A stretch of DNA of 64,000 bases, from contig NZ_JAPNLK010000038.1 in assembly GCF_026627505.1 (NCBI RefSeq), positions 1 to 64,000 on the forward strand, given 5' to 3'. Source of the stretch: Streptomyces sp. H27-H5 (GTDB taxonomy: Bacteria > Actinomycetota > Actinomycetes > Streptomycetales > Streptomycetaceae). Every line of letters begins with the position of its first letter. Position 1 is the stretch's first letter. A program made the translations under genes and the position numbers. Of the stretch, positions 1 to 9,824 are shown piece after piece. The notes under the pieces were generated by a model. The model did no database searches. It saw only the letters and a program-made list of their open reading frames with translations, and had not been told where the DNA came from.

Positions 1-3
1 AAT

Positions 4-49
4 GGGAGCCGCCCCCCCCCCCGCAGGGGGGGGGGGTGGGCCGGCTCCC
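4..49. terminator. GC hairpin with 11-C / 11-G core
   Basis: GGGAGCC (4-10) pairs with GGCTCCC (43-49). Inside it, a run of 11 C (12-22) faces 11 G (26-36) across a 3-nt loop, with a small asymmetric bulge on the 3' side. It lies about 60 nt beyond the stop of the minus-strand sigma factor gene, where a terminator is expected. There is no U-tract, as is common for actinobacterial terminators. It could also serve a plus-strand gene ending left of the window. Confidence 0.5.
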
Positions 50-107
50 TTCGTGTGGACACCTTTCTCGGCGGCGCTTTCGCGTGGGTCTCCCGTTCAC
101 CACCCGG

Positions 108-950
108 TCACAGGCCCGCGGCCAATCTCGGGGGGCCCGCGCGCAGTGCGGCGTTGAGATCGGTCAGCTCCCGGTAGGCCCGCGCGCAGGAGCGGCAGGA
201 CGAAAGGTGGCGGGCGAGGCGGCGGGAGACCCCGCGCCGCCTGACCGCGGCGCCGAGCAGGGTGGCGAAGTGGCGGCAGCGCGCGTCGTCGGCCGGGTCC
301 ACGTGGGCGCCCAGGTACGCCTCGCGCAGTCCCTCGCGGGCGCGAAAGGCCAGCGAGGTGACGGCGCTCTGGGTGATGCCCAGCAGTGCGGGGACCTGGT
401 GTGGGCAATCGTCCTCGACGAGGGTGTGCCACAGCACGGCTCTCCACCGATCGGGCAGGGTGCGAAAGGAACGTGCGGCGAGTCGACGGTTCTCGCCGTC
501 CACCAGCCGGCGTTGCGGATCGTCCCCCGAGGGGGCCGGGCGACACCAGGACTCGACGTCCGGCGTGAGGATCACGCGTTCGTCGCCGGCCCGCCACTCG
601 ACCGCCAGGTGCCGGACGACGGTGAGCAGGTACGGGCGCCAGTGGTCCCTTGGGCCGGCGCCGGAGCGGACGGCCTGGAGGGTGCGCAGGAAGGCCTCGG
701 AGACGAGGTCCTCGGCGTCCTGCGGGAGCCGGGTACAGGCTCGGGCGCAGGCGAGGGCGGCGGGGCGGTGGCGTCGGTAGAGGAGCTCGAAGGCCTCGGG
801 GTCCAGGGCGTCGCGGGCACAGGACCGTCTGATCCGTCGGATGAGTTCCCGATCGGACGCGCCGACACGGCCGGAGGCGCCGGTGTGACCGGACGCGCCG
901 ATGCGGCCGGGCGTGCGGGCCCGGCCGGATGTGTCTGAGGGGACCGACAT
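108..950 (-). CDS. ECF-type sigma factor with C-terminal zinc-finger-like tail
   Basis: This is an RNA polymerase sigma factor of the extracytoplasmic-function family, 280 aa. After a Gly/Ser-rich head of about 30 residues comes region 2 (FELLYRRHRPAAL, then PQDAEDLVSEAFLRTL, about residues 50-90). Region 4 (ALLGITQSAVTSLAFRAREGL, about 190-215) carries the helix-turn-helix. The last 45 residues hold a HLSSCRSCARAY motif, like the H-x3-C-x2-C finger of anti-sigma factors, so the usual separate anti-sigma partner may be replaced by an in-cis regulatory tail. I chose the ATG at 950 because AGGAG lies 6 nt upstream; a GTG at 962 would overlap that ribosome site. No separate anti-sigma gene is adjacent. 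The target regulon is unknown. Confidence 0.85.
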   Translation of the reverse strand: MSVPSDTSGRARTPGRIGASGHTGASGRVGASDRELIRRIRRSCARDALDPEAFELLYRRHRPAALACARACTRLPQDAEDLVSEAFLRTLQAVRSGAGPRDHWRPYLLTVVRHLAVEWRAGDERVILTPDVESWCRPAPSGDDPQRRLVDGENRRLAARSFRTLPDRWRAVLWHTLVEDDCPHQVPALLGITQSAVTSLAFRAREGLREAYLGAHVDPADDARCRHFATLLGAAVRRRGVSRRLARHLSSCRSCARAYRELTDLNAALRAGPPRLAAGL

Positions 951-997
951 GTCGCTCCTCACGTGCTCGGGGCCGTACGGGCCCCGTTCGGGACGGT

Positions 998-1042
998 AAA
1001 AAGGGCGGTGCCGGTCCGAAGTCGGCTTCGGACCGGCACCGC
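998..1042 (-). terminator. Rho-independent terminator of the DUF4142/DUF1996 pair
   Basis: A perfect 17-bp stem (1005-1021 with 1026-1042) closes a 4-nt loop. Read on the minus strand it is followed by a T5 tract (plus-strand A at 998-1002). It lies 50 nt after the stop of the DUF1996 gene. Confidence 0.85.
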
Positions 1043-1091
1043 TCTCGGGGCGACGCGGGAGAGGTGGGAGGAGGGCGACGCCCCGAGAGTC

Positions 1092-2483
1092 TCAGCGGCA
1101 GGCGCGCCCGCCGTTGATGCACTGCACGGCCTTGTTCATCAGGTTGTTGTTCATGACGTTGATGAAGTCGCCGTGGTCGGTGACCGGCTTGTGCAGCTGC
1201 TCGGGGAAGCTGTCCACCGCGAACTTCGCGCCGGGCGCGACCCCGTACACGATGCGCTGGACCAACTGCGGGATGGCCTTGAAGCCGGCCGGGCAGGCGC
1301 CGTTGGCGGCGGCGAAGGCCACGTGGGTGCGGTGGTTGGCGCTGTCGGTGTTCTTGCCGTCCCAGCAGCTCTGGAACTTGAAGGTGCGCACCACGTCACT
1401 GCCCTTGGGGCAGATCGGGTACTTGTCCTTCAGTTGGCGGTTCTCGAAGCCCGTGCAGCTCCATGAGGCGTTCGCGTTGGCGTTGCCGTTGGTGAAGGCC
1501 TTGGCGTCACCGGTGATGATGCGCAGGAAGCGCGGCATGGCGGTGACCCGGCTGACGGGGCTGCCCTTGAAGTCGATCGTCACCTGCTTCGGCTGGAGGA
1601 TGGTGCCCACGTTGGCGTCCTGGCCGCCGCCGGGGGCGTTGGCGTCCTTCTCGGCGCGTCCGTCGCGAAGGCGCAGGACGGGCCAGTAGTAGGTGGACTG
1701 GTCGCCGTTGGTGCACGTGGTTCCGGAGGCGGCCAGGCTGTTGTTGGTGGAGAAGGCGTCCGTTGTCCTGTTGCCGACGTAGTCGTGCATGTGGTGCGCG
1801 CCGTTGCTCACACCGGGGGCGACGATGACGTTGTCGGGGTTGAAGTGCTTCTCCTGGTTGCGTCCGCACTGCACGGACAGCTGGCCCCGGGAGGCGCCGG
1901 CCTTCGCGCCGGGGTTGGCCACGTTCGGCCTCACCGTGTTGATGGCGACGAAGTCGCTGCGTGCCGGCCCGCCGCCGTTCTTGCCCTTGGCGGCCTGCTG
2001 CTGGGGGGCGGCCTGGGCGTCGACCTGGGCTCCGGGCGCGTCCGGGATGTCGGCGGCGGCGGCCTGCTTCATCTCGCAGCCACCGAGGTTCTGCAACTGC
2101 CCGGCGTTGCCTCCCGACTTGTCGATCGCCTGCGACATGTCGGCGATGGTCTTGTCGCGCTTCTGCTTCAGCTCGCCGAGGAGGGCGCCGCCCTTGGCTC
2201 TGCCGGTGGCGAGGCGCTGGTAGGAGTCGGCGATCTGTGTGTCCAACTGTGCGAGTTTGGCGTCGACTTCGGGCTTGGCCTGGTCGGGCACCGCGCGAAG
2301 TTTGTCGCCCACGTCGGGACAGTCGATGGTGGCCGTCACCGGCGCCGTCCGCGCCGAGTCCTGCCCGGCGGATGCCCCCTGCGCGACGATCACGACCCCG
2401 CCGCCGCCCAGGACCAGGGCGGACACGATGGCGAGGGCCTTGTGCGTCGGCCGCAAGCGGCGTTTGTGGCCCTTTTGACTCAT
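1092..2483 (-). CDS. Secreted DUF1996 domain protein
   Basis: A 463-aa exported protein. A basic start (SQKGHKRRLRPTHK) precedes a hydrophobic signal segment at about 17-35 ending near AQGASA. Residues 50-150 form a charged helical region with a D/K/Q-rich repeat-like pattern. The C-terminal 270 residues match the DUF1996 family: SDFVAINTVRPN, then HMHDYVGN, and several paired Cys (SVQCGRN, GTTCTNGD, SWSCTGF, FQSCWDGK, NGACPAG, VQCINGGRACR). DUF1996 proteins are common in streptomycetes and fungi and have no firm function. A 9-nt gap to the upstream DUF4142 gene and a shared terminator indicate an operon of two exported proteins. Confidence 0.85.
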   Translation of the reverse strand: MSQKGHKRRLRPTHKALAIVSALVLGGGGVVIVAQGASAGQDSARTAPVTATIDCPDVGDKLRAVPDQAKPEVDAKLAQLDTQIADSYQRLATGRAKGGALLGELKQKRDKTIADMSQAIDKSGGNAGQLQNLGGCEMKQAAAADIPDAPGAQVDAQAAPQQQAAKGKNGGGPARSDFVAINTVRPNVANPGAKAGASRGQLSVQCGRNQEKHFNPDNVIVAPGVSNGAHHMHDYVGNRTTDAFSTNNSLAASGTTCTNGDQSTYYWPVLRLRDGRAEKDANAPGGGQDANVGTILQPKQVTIDFKGSPVSRVTAMPRFLRIITGDAKAFTNGNANANASWSCTGFENRQLKDKYPICPKGSDVVRTFKFQSCWDGKNTDSANHRTHVAFAAANGACPAGFKAIPQLVQRIVYGVAPGAKFAVDSFPEQLHKPVTDHGDFINVMNNNLMNKAVQCINGGRACR

Positions 2484-2492
2484 GCGATCACT

Positions 2493-3194
2493 TCACTTCG
2501 TCGGGGGTCGGGAAACAGTGGAGGGGGTGGGACTGGCGTCCACCAGGCCGTCGAAGTCGACCAGCCCGGTGGCTTCGAGGACCGAGATGTGGTCCAGGAC
2601 AGTGGTGTTGGCGTCATTGGCCAACTCGCGGACCATGGAGTTGCGGGTCTGGGCCCGGATCTGGGCCACCAGCGCGAACACCTTGCCGTGGGCCCGGCGC
2701 AGCAGTTGGACGAACACGCGCTCGTACTCGTCGCCCTGGGCCGCGGTCATCTGGTTGAGCCAGCCCTGCTGCTGATCGCTCGGCCGGTCCGGCAGTTGGA
2801 CGCCGAGGGCGCCTCCCACCTCGATGACGCGGCGGTCGAGTTCGGTGTGGCCTTCGACGAGGTGCTCCCCGGCGGTCCGCACCGTGGGGCGCGCACCGCG
2901 TTCCTGGGCTTGGCGCCCGGCGGGCAGTTCCCAGAGTCCGGCGAGGCGCACCTTGCGGATGAAGTCGCGGTCCTGGGGGGTCAGTGGACCGAAGGCGGTG
3001 CTCAGCACCCCGGCGCCGTCGTCGTCGCCCGCCGGGGCCGAGGCGGCCGCGGAGGCTCTGCCACCGAAGCTCTGCACGGGAATCAGCAGCGCGATCAACG
3101 TGAAGGCGAGGGCCCCGATGACCATGCCCGTTCCCATCACGTGTCTCGACGCGACCGACATGCTGCCGATGGAAGACCGGCGGATTGACGGCAC
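2493..3194 (-). CDS. DUF4142 family exported protein
   Basis: A 233-aa protein with a membrane or signal segment near its start (GTGMVIGALAFTLIALLIP, about residues 18-40) and an extracytoplasmic helical DUF4142 domain (LTPQDRDFIRKVRLAGLWELPAGR, then GEHLVEGHTELDRRVIEV). DUF4142 is a ferritin-like helical bundle family of unknown role. It is the first gene of the DUF4142-DUF1996 pair. The GTG at 3194 is chosen because AAGGAGG lies 5 nt upstream; the open frame extends further to 3275 without a better site. The function is not known; a cell-envelope or stress role is only an inference. Confidence 0.8.
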   Translation of the reverse strand: MPSIRRSSIGSMSVASRHVMGTGMVIGALAFTLIALLIPVQSFGGRASAAASAPAGDDDGAGVLSTAFGPLTPQDRDFIRKVRLAGLWELPAGRQAQERGARPTVRTAGEHLVEGHTELDRRVIEVGGALGVQLPDRPSDQQQGWLNQMTAAQGDEYERVFVQLLRRAHGKVFALVAQIRAQTRNSMVRELANDANTTVLDHISVLEATGLVDFDGLVDASPTPSTVSRPPTK

Positions 3195-3582
3195 TGTGCC
3201 TCCTTGCTGGTGGACCGGGAGGGACTCAGGGCCGGAGGGGTCGTGGGCGGCGTCTGACGCGCCGCCCAGGACCACAACCGTCCGAACTCCCGGGTGGCTA
3301 GGGACGCTAGCGCCAGTTGTGGTGTTCTTTTGGAAGGGCCATCACGAATGGACAAACATCCGGGCAACGCCTCGAAAGGCTGGTACGGTTCGGGCGCCCG
3401 GGGCACAAGTGACTGCCGCCCTTGCCCCTGCCTGGGCGAACGCCGCCTGGGTTTCGGCCAGTTGTCCGGAATTGCAGTCATTCGCGAGGAGCATGGAAGC
3501 CGCCCTTCGGGATGATTCGCCCGCGGCGCGGTGTGCCACATGGTGAGCGGGAACCGTCCCTCACCGAAAGGAACGGCACTTC
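3195..3582. other. Divergent intergenic region
   Basis: 388 bp lie between two divergent genes for exported proteins. It is noticeably less GC-rich near 3310-3370. I see no convincing gene and no clear -35/-10 pair. Short frames on both strands lack ribosome sites and recognisable motifs. It must contain promoters for both neighbours. Confidence 0.5.
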
Positions 3583-5145
3583 GTGCACCTGAAGCGATTC
3601 GCACCCCTGCTCGCCGTCGGTCTCCTCGCCTCCGGCGTCCCACTGTTGTCCGCGACCGGGGCGTCCGCCGCTCCCGCGGACCCCGCCTCCGTACGCGGGC
3701 CCGCCTGGCACCGGTGCAGCCCGGACCAGCCGGCCTCGTACGAATGCGCGACCATCAAGGTTCCGCTGGATTACCAGCGCCCCCGCGGGCGCACGATCGA
3801 CCTCGCGATATCCCGCGTCAAGAGCGAGAACCCGGCGAAGCGGCACGGGGTCATGCTGCTGAACCCGGGCGGGCCGGGCGGCAGCGGCCTCGAACTGCCG
3901 TTGATGATGAAGGAGTCGATGCCCCGGGAGGTCCGCGAGAAGTACGACCTCATCGGCTTCGACCCGCGCGGTGTCGGCTCCAGCAGCCCCATCACCTGCG
4001 GCCTCACCGACGCCGAGCAGAACATCGACCGGCCCTACCGGCCGGGGACCTTCCCCTCGGACGTGGCGTGGGCGCGCACCGTCGCGGACAAGTGTCGGCA
4101 GAAGGCCGGTGCGGTCCTCCCCCACATCAGCACCCGCAACACCGCCCGCGACATGGACGCGATCCGCGCCGCGCTGGGCGAGCGCAAGATCTCGTACGTG
4201 GGTTACTCGTACGGCACGTACCTGGGCGCCGTGTACACACAGATGTTCCCGCAGCGGACGGACCGCTTCGTCCTGGACAGCGGCGTCGATCCGCAGCGGA
4301 TCTGGCGGGGCATGATCCAGGTCTGGGCGTCCGAGGCCGAGCCGGCGTTCAAGCGGTGGACGCAGTGGACCGCCGAGCGCGCGGGCGAGTTCCGGCTCGG
4401 GGACACGCCGAAGGCGGTGTCCGACACGTTCTGGGCACTGGTGGCGCGAGCCGACGCGGACCCGATCGTCCTCGAAGGACAGAAGATCACGGGGGACGAC
4501 ATCCGCGCCGCGCGCGGACTGTTCTTCTACCCGGCGCAGGCCGCTCCGCTCGTCCGGGAACTCAAGGACGCGGCCGAGGGCCGGCCGGCGGCTCCCGGCG
4601 CGGCGAACCGTTGGCGTTCCGTGCGGGCCGGCGCCGAGGAGCCCGCGTCGGACAACGGCAGCGCCGTCTTCTGGTCCGTGGTGTGTGCGGACACTGACAA
4701 CTGGCCGCGCGATGCGGAGCGTTACCGTCGGGACGCGGCCAGGGACAAGATCGCGTACCCGCTGTACGGGGACATGGCGTCCAACATCAAGCCCTGCGCG
4801 TTCTGGCAGCGGCCGTTGGAGCCGGCCACCCCGATGCGGACCCGCGCGAACGTGCTGACCGTGCAGAACGAGTGGGACTCACAGACCCCCCTCGTCAGCG
4901 GCCAGGGCCTGCACCGTGCGCTGAAGGGCTCCCGGATGGTGCTGGCGGCGGGCGGCGAGGGGCACGGCGTGTACCTCGCCGACCCGACCTCCTGCGCGAA
5001 CGCGCCGGTCAACGCCTACCTGGCCACGGGCCGGCTGCCCGCCGGGGACGTGACGTGCCGGTCCGCGCCGGGTGACGCGGACCGCCGCGAGGCGTCGGAG
5101 CGGCGCGGCCCGCTGCCGTTCCCGATCGGACCGCAGCGGTTCTGA
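3583..5145 (+). CDS. Secreted alpha/beta hydrolase, S33 tripeptidyl aminopeptidase type
   Basis: A 520-aa secreted peptidase-like hydrolase. The signal peptide (about residues 1-29) ends near GASAAPA. The catalytic domain carries the oxyanion motif LLNPGGPGGSG, the DPRGVGSS motif, and the nucleophile elbow GYSYG at about residue 208. DSGVDP follows, and the C-terminal TAP-like region has NEWDSQTP (acid) and GEGHGVY (His). This is the pattern of the Streptomyces SlpD/SlpE/Tap group, which removes N-terminal tripeptides from secreted proteins. Start: GTG at 3583 after GAAAGGAA. It stands alone, with minus-strand genes on both sides. The exact substrate cannot be read from sequence. Confidence 0.88.
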   Translation: MHLKRFAPLLAVGLLASGVPLLSATGASAAPADPASVRGPAWHRCSPDQPASYECATIKVPLDYQRPRGRTIDLAISRVKSENPAKRHGVMLLNPGGPGGSGLELPLMMKESMPREVREKYDLIGFDPRGVGSSSPITCGLTDAEQNIDRPYRPGTFPSDVAWARTVADKCRQKAGAVLPHISTRNTARDMDAIRAALGERKISYVGYSYGTYLGAVYTQMFPQRTDRFVLDSGVDPQRIWRGMIQVWASEAEPAFKRWTQWTAERAGEFRLGDTPKAVSDTFWALVARADADPIVLEGQKITGDDIRAARGLFFYPAQAAPLVRELKDAAEGRPAAPGAANRWRSVRAGAEEPASDNGSAVFWSVVCADTDNWPRDAERYRRDAARDKIAYPLYGDMASNIKPCAFWQRPLEPATPMRTRANVLTVQNEWDSQTPLVSGQGLHRALKGSRMVLAAGGEGHGVYLADPTSCANAPVNAYLATGRLPAGDVTCRSAPGDADRREASERRGPLPFPIGPQRF

Positions 5146-5214
5146 CGCGCTGCCCCGACCGTGGTCGGACGCGGCCCTGAGCATGAGGGGCGGGCCGGGG
5201 TACCGGGCCGTCCG

Positions 5215-5667
5215 TCAGCGGGGGGAGGACGCCTCCACGGCCGCCTTGATCCGGCGGCCGAAGTCGGGGGCGTCCTTGCGGGCCGCGCCCAGGGCGAGCC
5301 CGACGAGCAGCTTGCCGACGCCGTGCCCTTCGAGGGTGTTGAAGATCCGTACCCGAGTGCGATCTCCGGGCAGCGATTCGAAATCGTAGCCGCCGTTGGC
5401 GGTGACCAGGTTCCGGCTCAGCTCGGTCCAGCGGATCGAGCGGGGCGGGTCGAAGCCGTCGATCCGGAACTCCCGCCCCGTCTTCATTCCCGCGTCCTTG
5501 ACGGTGCTGCGGAAGACCGAGCCGACGGCCGTCGGGCCCTCGGGGCTGCGGGTGATCTCCTGGACGCGCGGGCTGAACTGCGGGTCGTTGCGGCCGTCGG
5601 CCAGGTAGGCGAAGACCACCTCCACGGGACGGTCGATCTCGACGCTCGCCTCGAACTTTCCGGACAT
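5215..5667 (-). CDS. SRPBCC (START/polyketide-cyclase-like) protein
   Basis: A 150-aa single-domain protein of the Bet v1-like SRPBCC fold. It starts with FEASVEIDRPVEVVFAYLAD, has the middle IRWTELSRNLVTANGGYDFE, and ends in a long amphipathic helix after GDRTRVRIFN. Such proteins bind hydrophobic ligands; many are annotated as polyketide cyclases without evidence. Start: ATG at 5667, with GAGGAG 5 nt upstream; an in-frame GTG at 5673 would overlap that site. It follows the MFS gene on the same strand after 78 nt and may be co-transcribed. No substrate can be assigned. Confidence 0.8.
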   Translation of the reverse strand: MSGKFEASVEIDRPVEVVFAYLADGRNDPQFSPRVQEITRSPEGPTAVGSVFRSTVKDAGMKTGREFRIDGFDPPRSIRWTELSRNLVTANGGYDFESLPGDRTRVRIFNTLEGHGVGKLLVGLALGAARKDAPDFGRRIKAAVEASSPR

Positions 5668-5745
5668 GCGCACTCCTCGGTGGATGATCCCCGGGACATG
5701 ATCGCAGGCAGGCCACTCCCGCGCGCGTCGGCGGCGGCCGGGGGG

Positions 5746-7095
5746 TCAGCGGCGTCGTTCCGGCTTGGTGCGCCGTGCCTTCCCCCTGGCCGGTCCGCGC
5801 CCGGGCGATCCGGTGAGGGGCTCCTTCGGGCGGCCGGGCCGGCCGGAGCGCAGCGGGGTGAACAGTCCGGCCCCGACCAGCAGCAGGCAGAAGGCACCGG
5901 CGGCCAGGCTGATGGCCGGCACCCCGTGCGCCTGGGCCAGTCGGGTGAGAGCGGCCGCCCCCACCGGGCCCGAGGCGTTGTGCACGGTCCAGAACACGGA
6001 GGTGACGCGGCCCAGCAAAGGGTCCGGTGTCACCTCCTGGCGCAGGGTCATGGAGCAGACCCCGGCGACGGTGAGCCCGAACATGAACACGGCGGCCAGT
6101 GCGGCGATGGTCGGCACGTCCCGGCTCACGCCGATGCCCGCGACGGAGAGGCCGACCAGGGCGACGGAGCCCAGCCAGCAGGCGCCGAACCCGAGGAGGC
6201 GGCGCAGCCTCCCGGCGCAGAGGGCGCCGACGAGCGTGCCGAGACCGCTGACCGCGACGACGTAGCCGAGGGTGGCGGCGCTCTGCTGAAGGTCGCTCCG
6301 GACCCGGAAGAACAGCAGGTCGGTGGCGCCGACGGTGACGAAGGTCAGCAGGGTGAAGAGCACCGTCAGCGGGCGCAGCAGTTCGTGGGCCCACAGGAAG
6401 CGGAAGCCGACGAGGAACATCTCGCGCGCCTTCCGGGCCCCGCCGCCGGGCACCTGCTCCTCCCCCAACCCGTCCGGGGTGGGGCGCGGGGTGAGCCGTA
6501 CCCACCGGAGGGTCGCGGCGGACACCAGGAAGGTGGCGCCGTCCACACCCAGGGCCCAGTCTTCGCCGACCCACGTGGCGATGGCCCCGGCGGCCACCGG
6601 CCCGACCAGGGTGCCCACGGCGAACGTGCTCATCAGTCGCCCGTTGGCGGCGGTGAGGTCCTCGGCGGGAACCAGGTTGGGGACGGCCGTCACGTACGCC
6701 ACGTCGAACAGCGTCTTCAGCACGCCGACCACGGCGGTCATCAGGTACAGCAGCCAGATCCGGGGGCCCGCGAGCCACAGGAACGGCACCGCGCCCAGCA
6801 GGGCGGCGCGCGCCAGATCGCAGACGATCATCAGCCGGCGGCGGTCCACCCGGTCGACCACGTGGCCCGCGAACAGTCCCGTGCCGACCGCGGAGACCGC
6901 CGCGACGGCGGTGATCAGGCCCATCTGGGCGAGGGACCCGGTGGCATCGAGCACGAGCAGGGGCAGTGCGAAGAGCGAGATCGACCCGCCGATCACGGAC
7001 AACGCCTGGCCGAGCCAGAAGACGTTGAAGTCCTTGTTGCGGGAGAGACGGGAGAGGTTCGACGGCCTGGTGGGTCCGGGCGCTGCCCCGCTCAC
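5746..7095 (-). CDS. MFS transporter
   Basis: A 449-aa integral membrane protein with about 12 hydrophobic segments. It begins with NKDFNVFWLGQALSVIG, the usual start of the MFS_3/enterobactin-exporter-like subgroup. The cytoplasmic loop motif HVVDRVDRRRLMIVCD after TM2 corresponds to the MFS signature. The C-terminus is a basic Arg/Lys/Gly-rich cytoplasmic tail. Proton-driven export of a small molecule is the usual role; the substrate is unknown. The GTG start at 7095 overlaps the stop of the thioesterase gene (GTGA), so the two are translationally coupled. Confidence 0.88.
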   Translation of the reverse strand: MSGAAPGPTRPSNLSRLSRNKDFNVFWLGQALSVIGGSISLFALPLLVLDATGSLAQMGLITAVAAVSAVGTGLFAGHVVDRVDRRRLMIVCDLARAALLGAVPFLWLAGPRIWLLYLMTAVVGVLKTLFDVAYVTAVPNLVPAEDLTAANGRLMSTFAVGTLVGPVAAGAIATWVGEDWALGVDGATFLVSAATLRWVRLTPRPTPDGLGEEQVPGGGARKAREMFLVGFRFLWAHELLRPLTVLFTLLTFVTVGATDLLFFRVRSDLQQSAATLGYVVAVSGLGTLVGALCAGRLRRLLGFGACWLGSVALVGLSVAGIGVSRDVPTIAALAAVFMFGLTVAGVCSMTLRQEVTPDPLLGRVTSVFWTVHNASGPVGAAALTRLAQAHGVPAISLAAGAFCLLLVGAGLFTPLRSGRPGRPKEPLTGSPGRGPARGKARRTKPERRR

Positions 7096-7505
7096 CCGAG
7101 CAGCGCGTACACGGTGGAGGCCTTGGCGGCCGGCTCGTCGGAGCCGTCCGGCGTCATGGTGATGTCCGCGAACGCCATCCGCTTGCCGAGTTTGGTGATC
7201 CGTACGTCGATCAGCACGTCGGCCCCGATCACGGGACGTTGGAAGCTGGTCGACTGCTGGACGGTGGTCATGGGCCCGTACGCGCCGCGCGCGGCGGAGA
7301 TCGCGATGACGGTGGCCGTGTCGGCGGCGGCCATCAGGGCCTGTCCGCTGAGCCCGCCGCCGTCCCGGGCCAGGTCGTCGGACCACGGCAGCCGCAGGAC
7401 GGCGTGCCGTTCGCCGGTCTCCCGGACGGTGAGGCCGAGGGCGAGCACCCAGGGGGCGAAGTGGTCGGCGAGGATCTTGTCGGCGTCTGCGGGTGTCAGC
7501 GTCAC
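7092..7505 (-). CDS. PaaI-family hotdog thioesterase
   Basis: A 137-aa single hotdog domain: HFAPWVLALGLTVRETGERHAVLRLPW, then the active-site helix GGLSGQALMAAADTATVIA, then TTVQQSTSFQRPVIG. This is the PaaI/YdiI-like acyl-CoA thioesterase pattern, probably hydrolysing acyl- or aryl-CoA in the cytoplasm. It overlaps the MFS gene by 4 nt. Start: GTG at 7505, with no Shine-Dalgarno sequence; a strong hairpin ends only 9 nt upstream. FadH is encoded upstream on the same strand, so a role in fatty or aromatic acyl-CoA turnover is plausible but inferred. Confidence 0.82.
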   Translation of the reverse strand: MTLTPADADKILADHFAPWVLALGLTVRETGERHAVLRLPWSDDLARDGGGLSGQALMAAADTATVIAISAARGAYGPMTTVQQSTSFQRPVIGADVLIDVRITKLGKRMAFADITMTPDGSDEPAAKASTVYALLG

Positions 7506-7513
7506 CCGAGGAA

Positions 7514-7541
7514 TTGTGGCGGCCCGGTCGGGCCGCCACAA
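7514..7541 (-). terminator. Perfect 12-bp hairpin between fadH and the thioesterase gene
   Basis: TTGTGGCGGCCC (7514-7525) and GGGCCGCCACAA (7530-7541) form a perfect stem with a 4-nt loop. It lies about 45 nt after the fadH stop and 9 nt before the thioesterase start. It could end fadH transcripts or limit translation of the next gene. It has no U-tract. Confidence 0.55.
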
Positions 7542-7585
7542 CACCTTTGATCCGCGCGGGATCCCGCGTCGTCGCGGGGTCGACC

Positions 7586-9696
<2,111 letters not shown>

Positions 9697-9711
9697 CCGA
9701 TACCGGGGCGG

Positions 9712-9734
9712 TTCCGGGCGTTTCGCCCCGGGAA
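9712..9734 (-). terminator. Weak hairpin after the alpha-mannosidase gene
   Basis: TTCCGGGCG and CGCCCCGGGAA flank a 3-nt loop with one bulge. It lies about 90 nt beyond the alpha-mannosidase stop, in the gap before fadH. It would end the glycan operon transcript before it reaches the fadH promoter. Confidence 0.35.
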
Positions 9735-9824
9735 TCGCGTGACGCACGGCCCGGGCTCCCTCGGGCTGTGGCACAGCTCACGAGGCGCGGCCCCGGCCCA
9801 GGGGATCGGGCCGAGGCCGGCGCG

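Noticed and set aside
1785-3188. Long plus-strand open frame opposite the DUF1996/DUF4142 genes
   Set aside because: The translation is Gly/Ala/Val/Arg-rich without motifs; the minus-strand genes have signal peptides, ribosome sites and a shared terminator. Similar long antisense frames across the window are GC artefacts.
3342-3539. Small minus-strand gene in the 3.2-3.6 kb gap
   Set aside because: 65 codons with no ribosome site, no motif and a composition-driven sequence.
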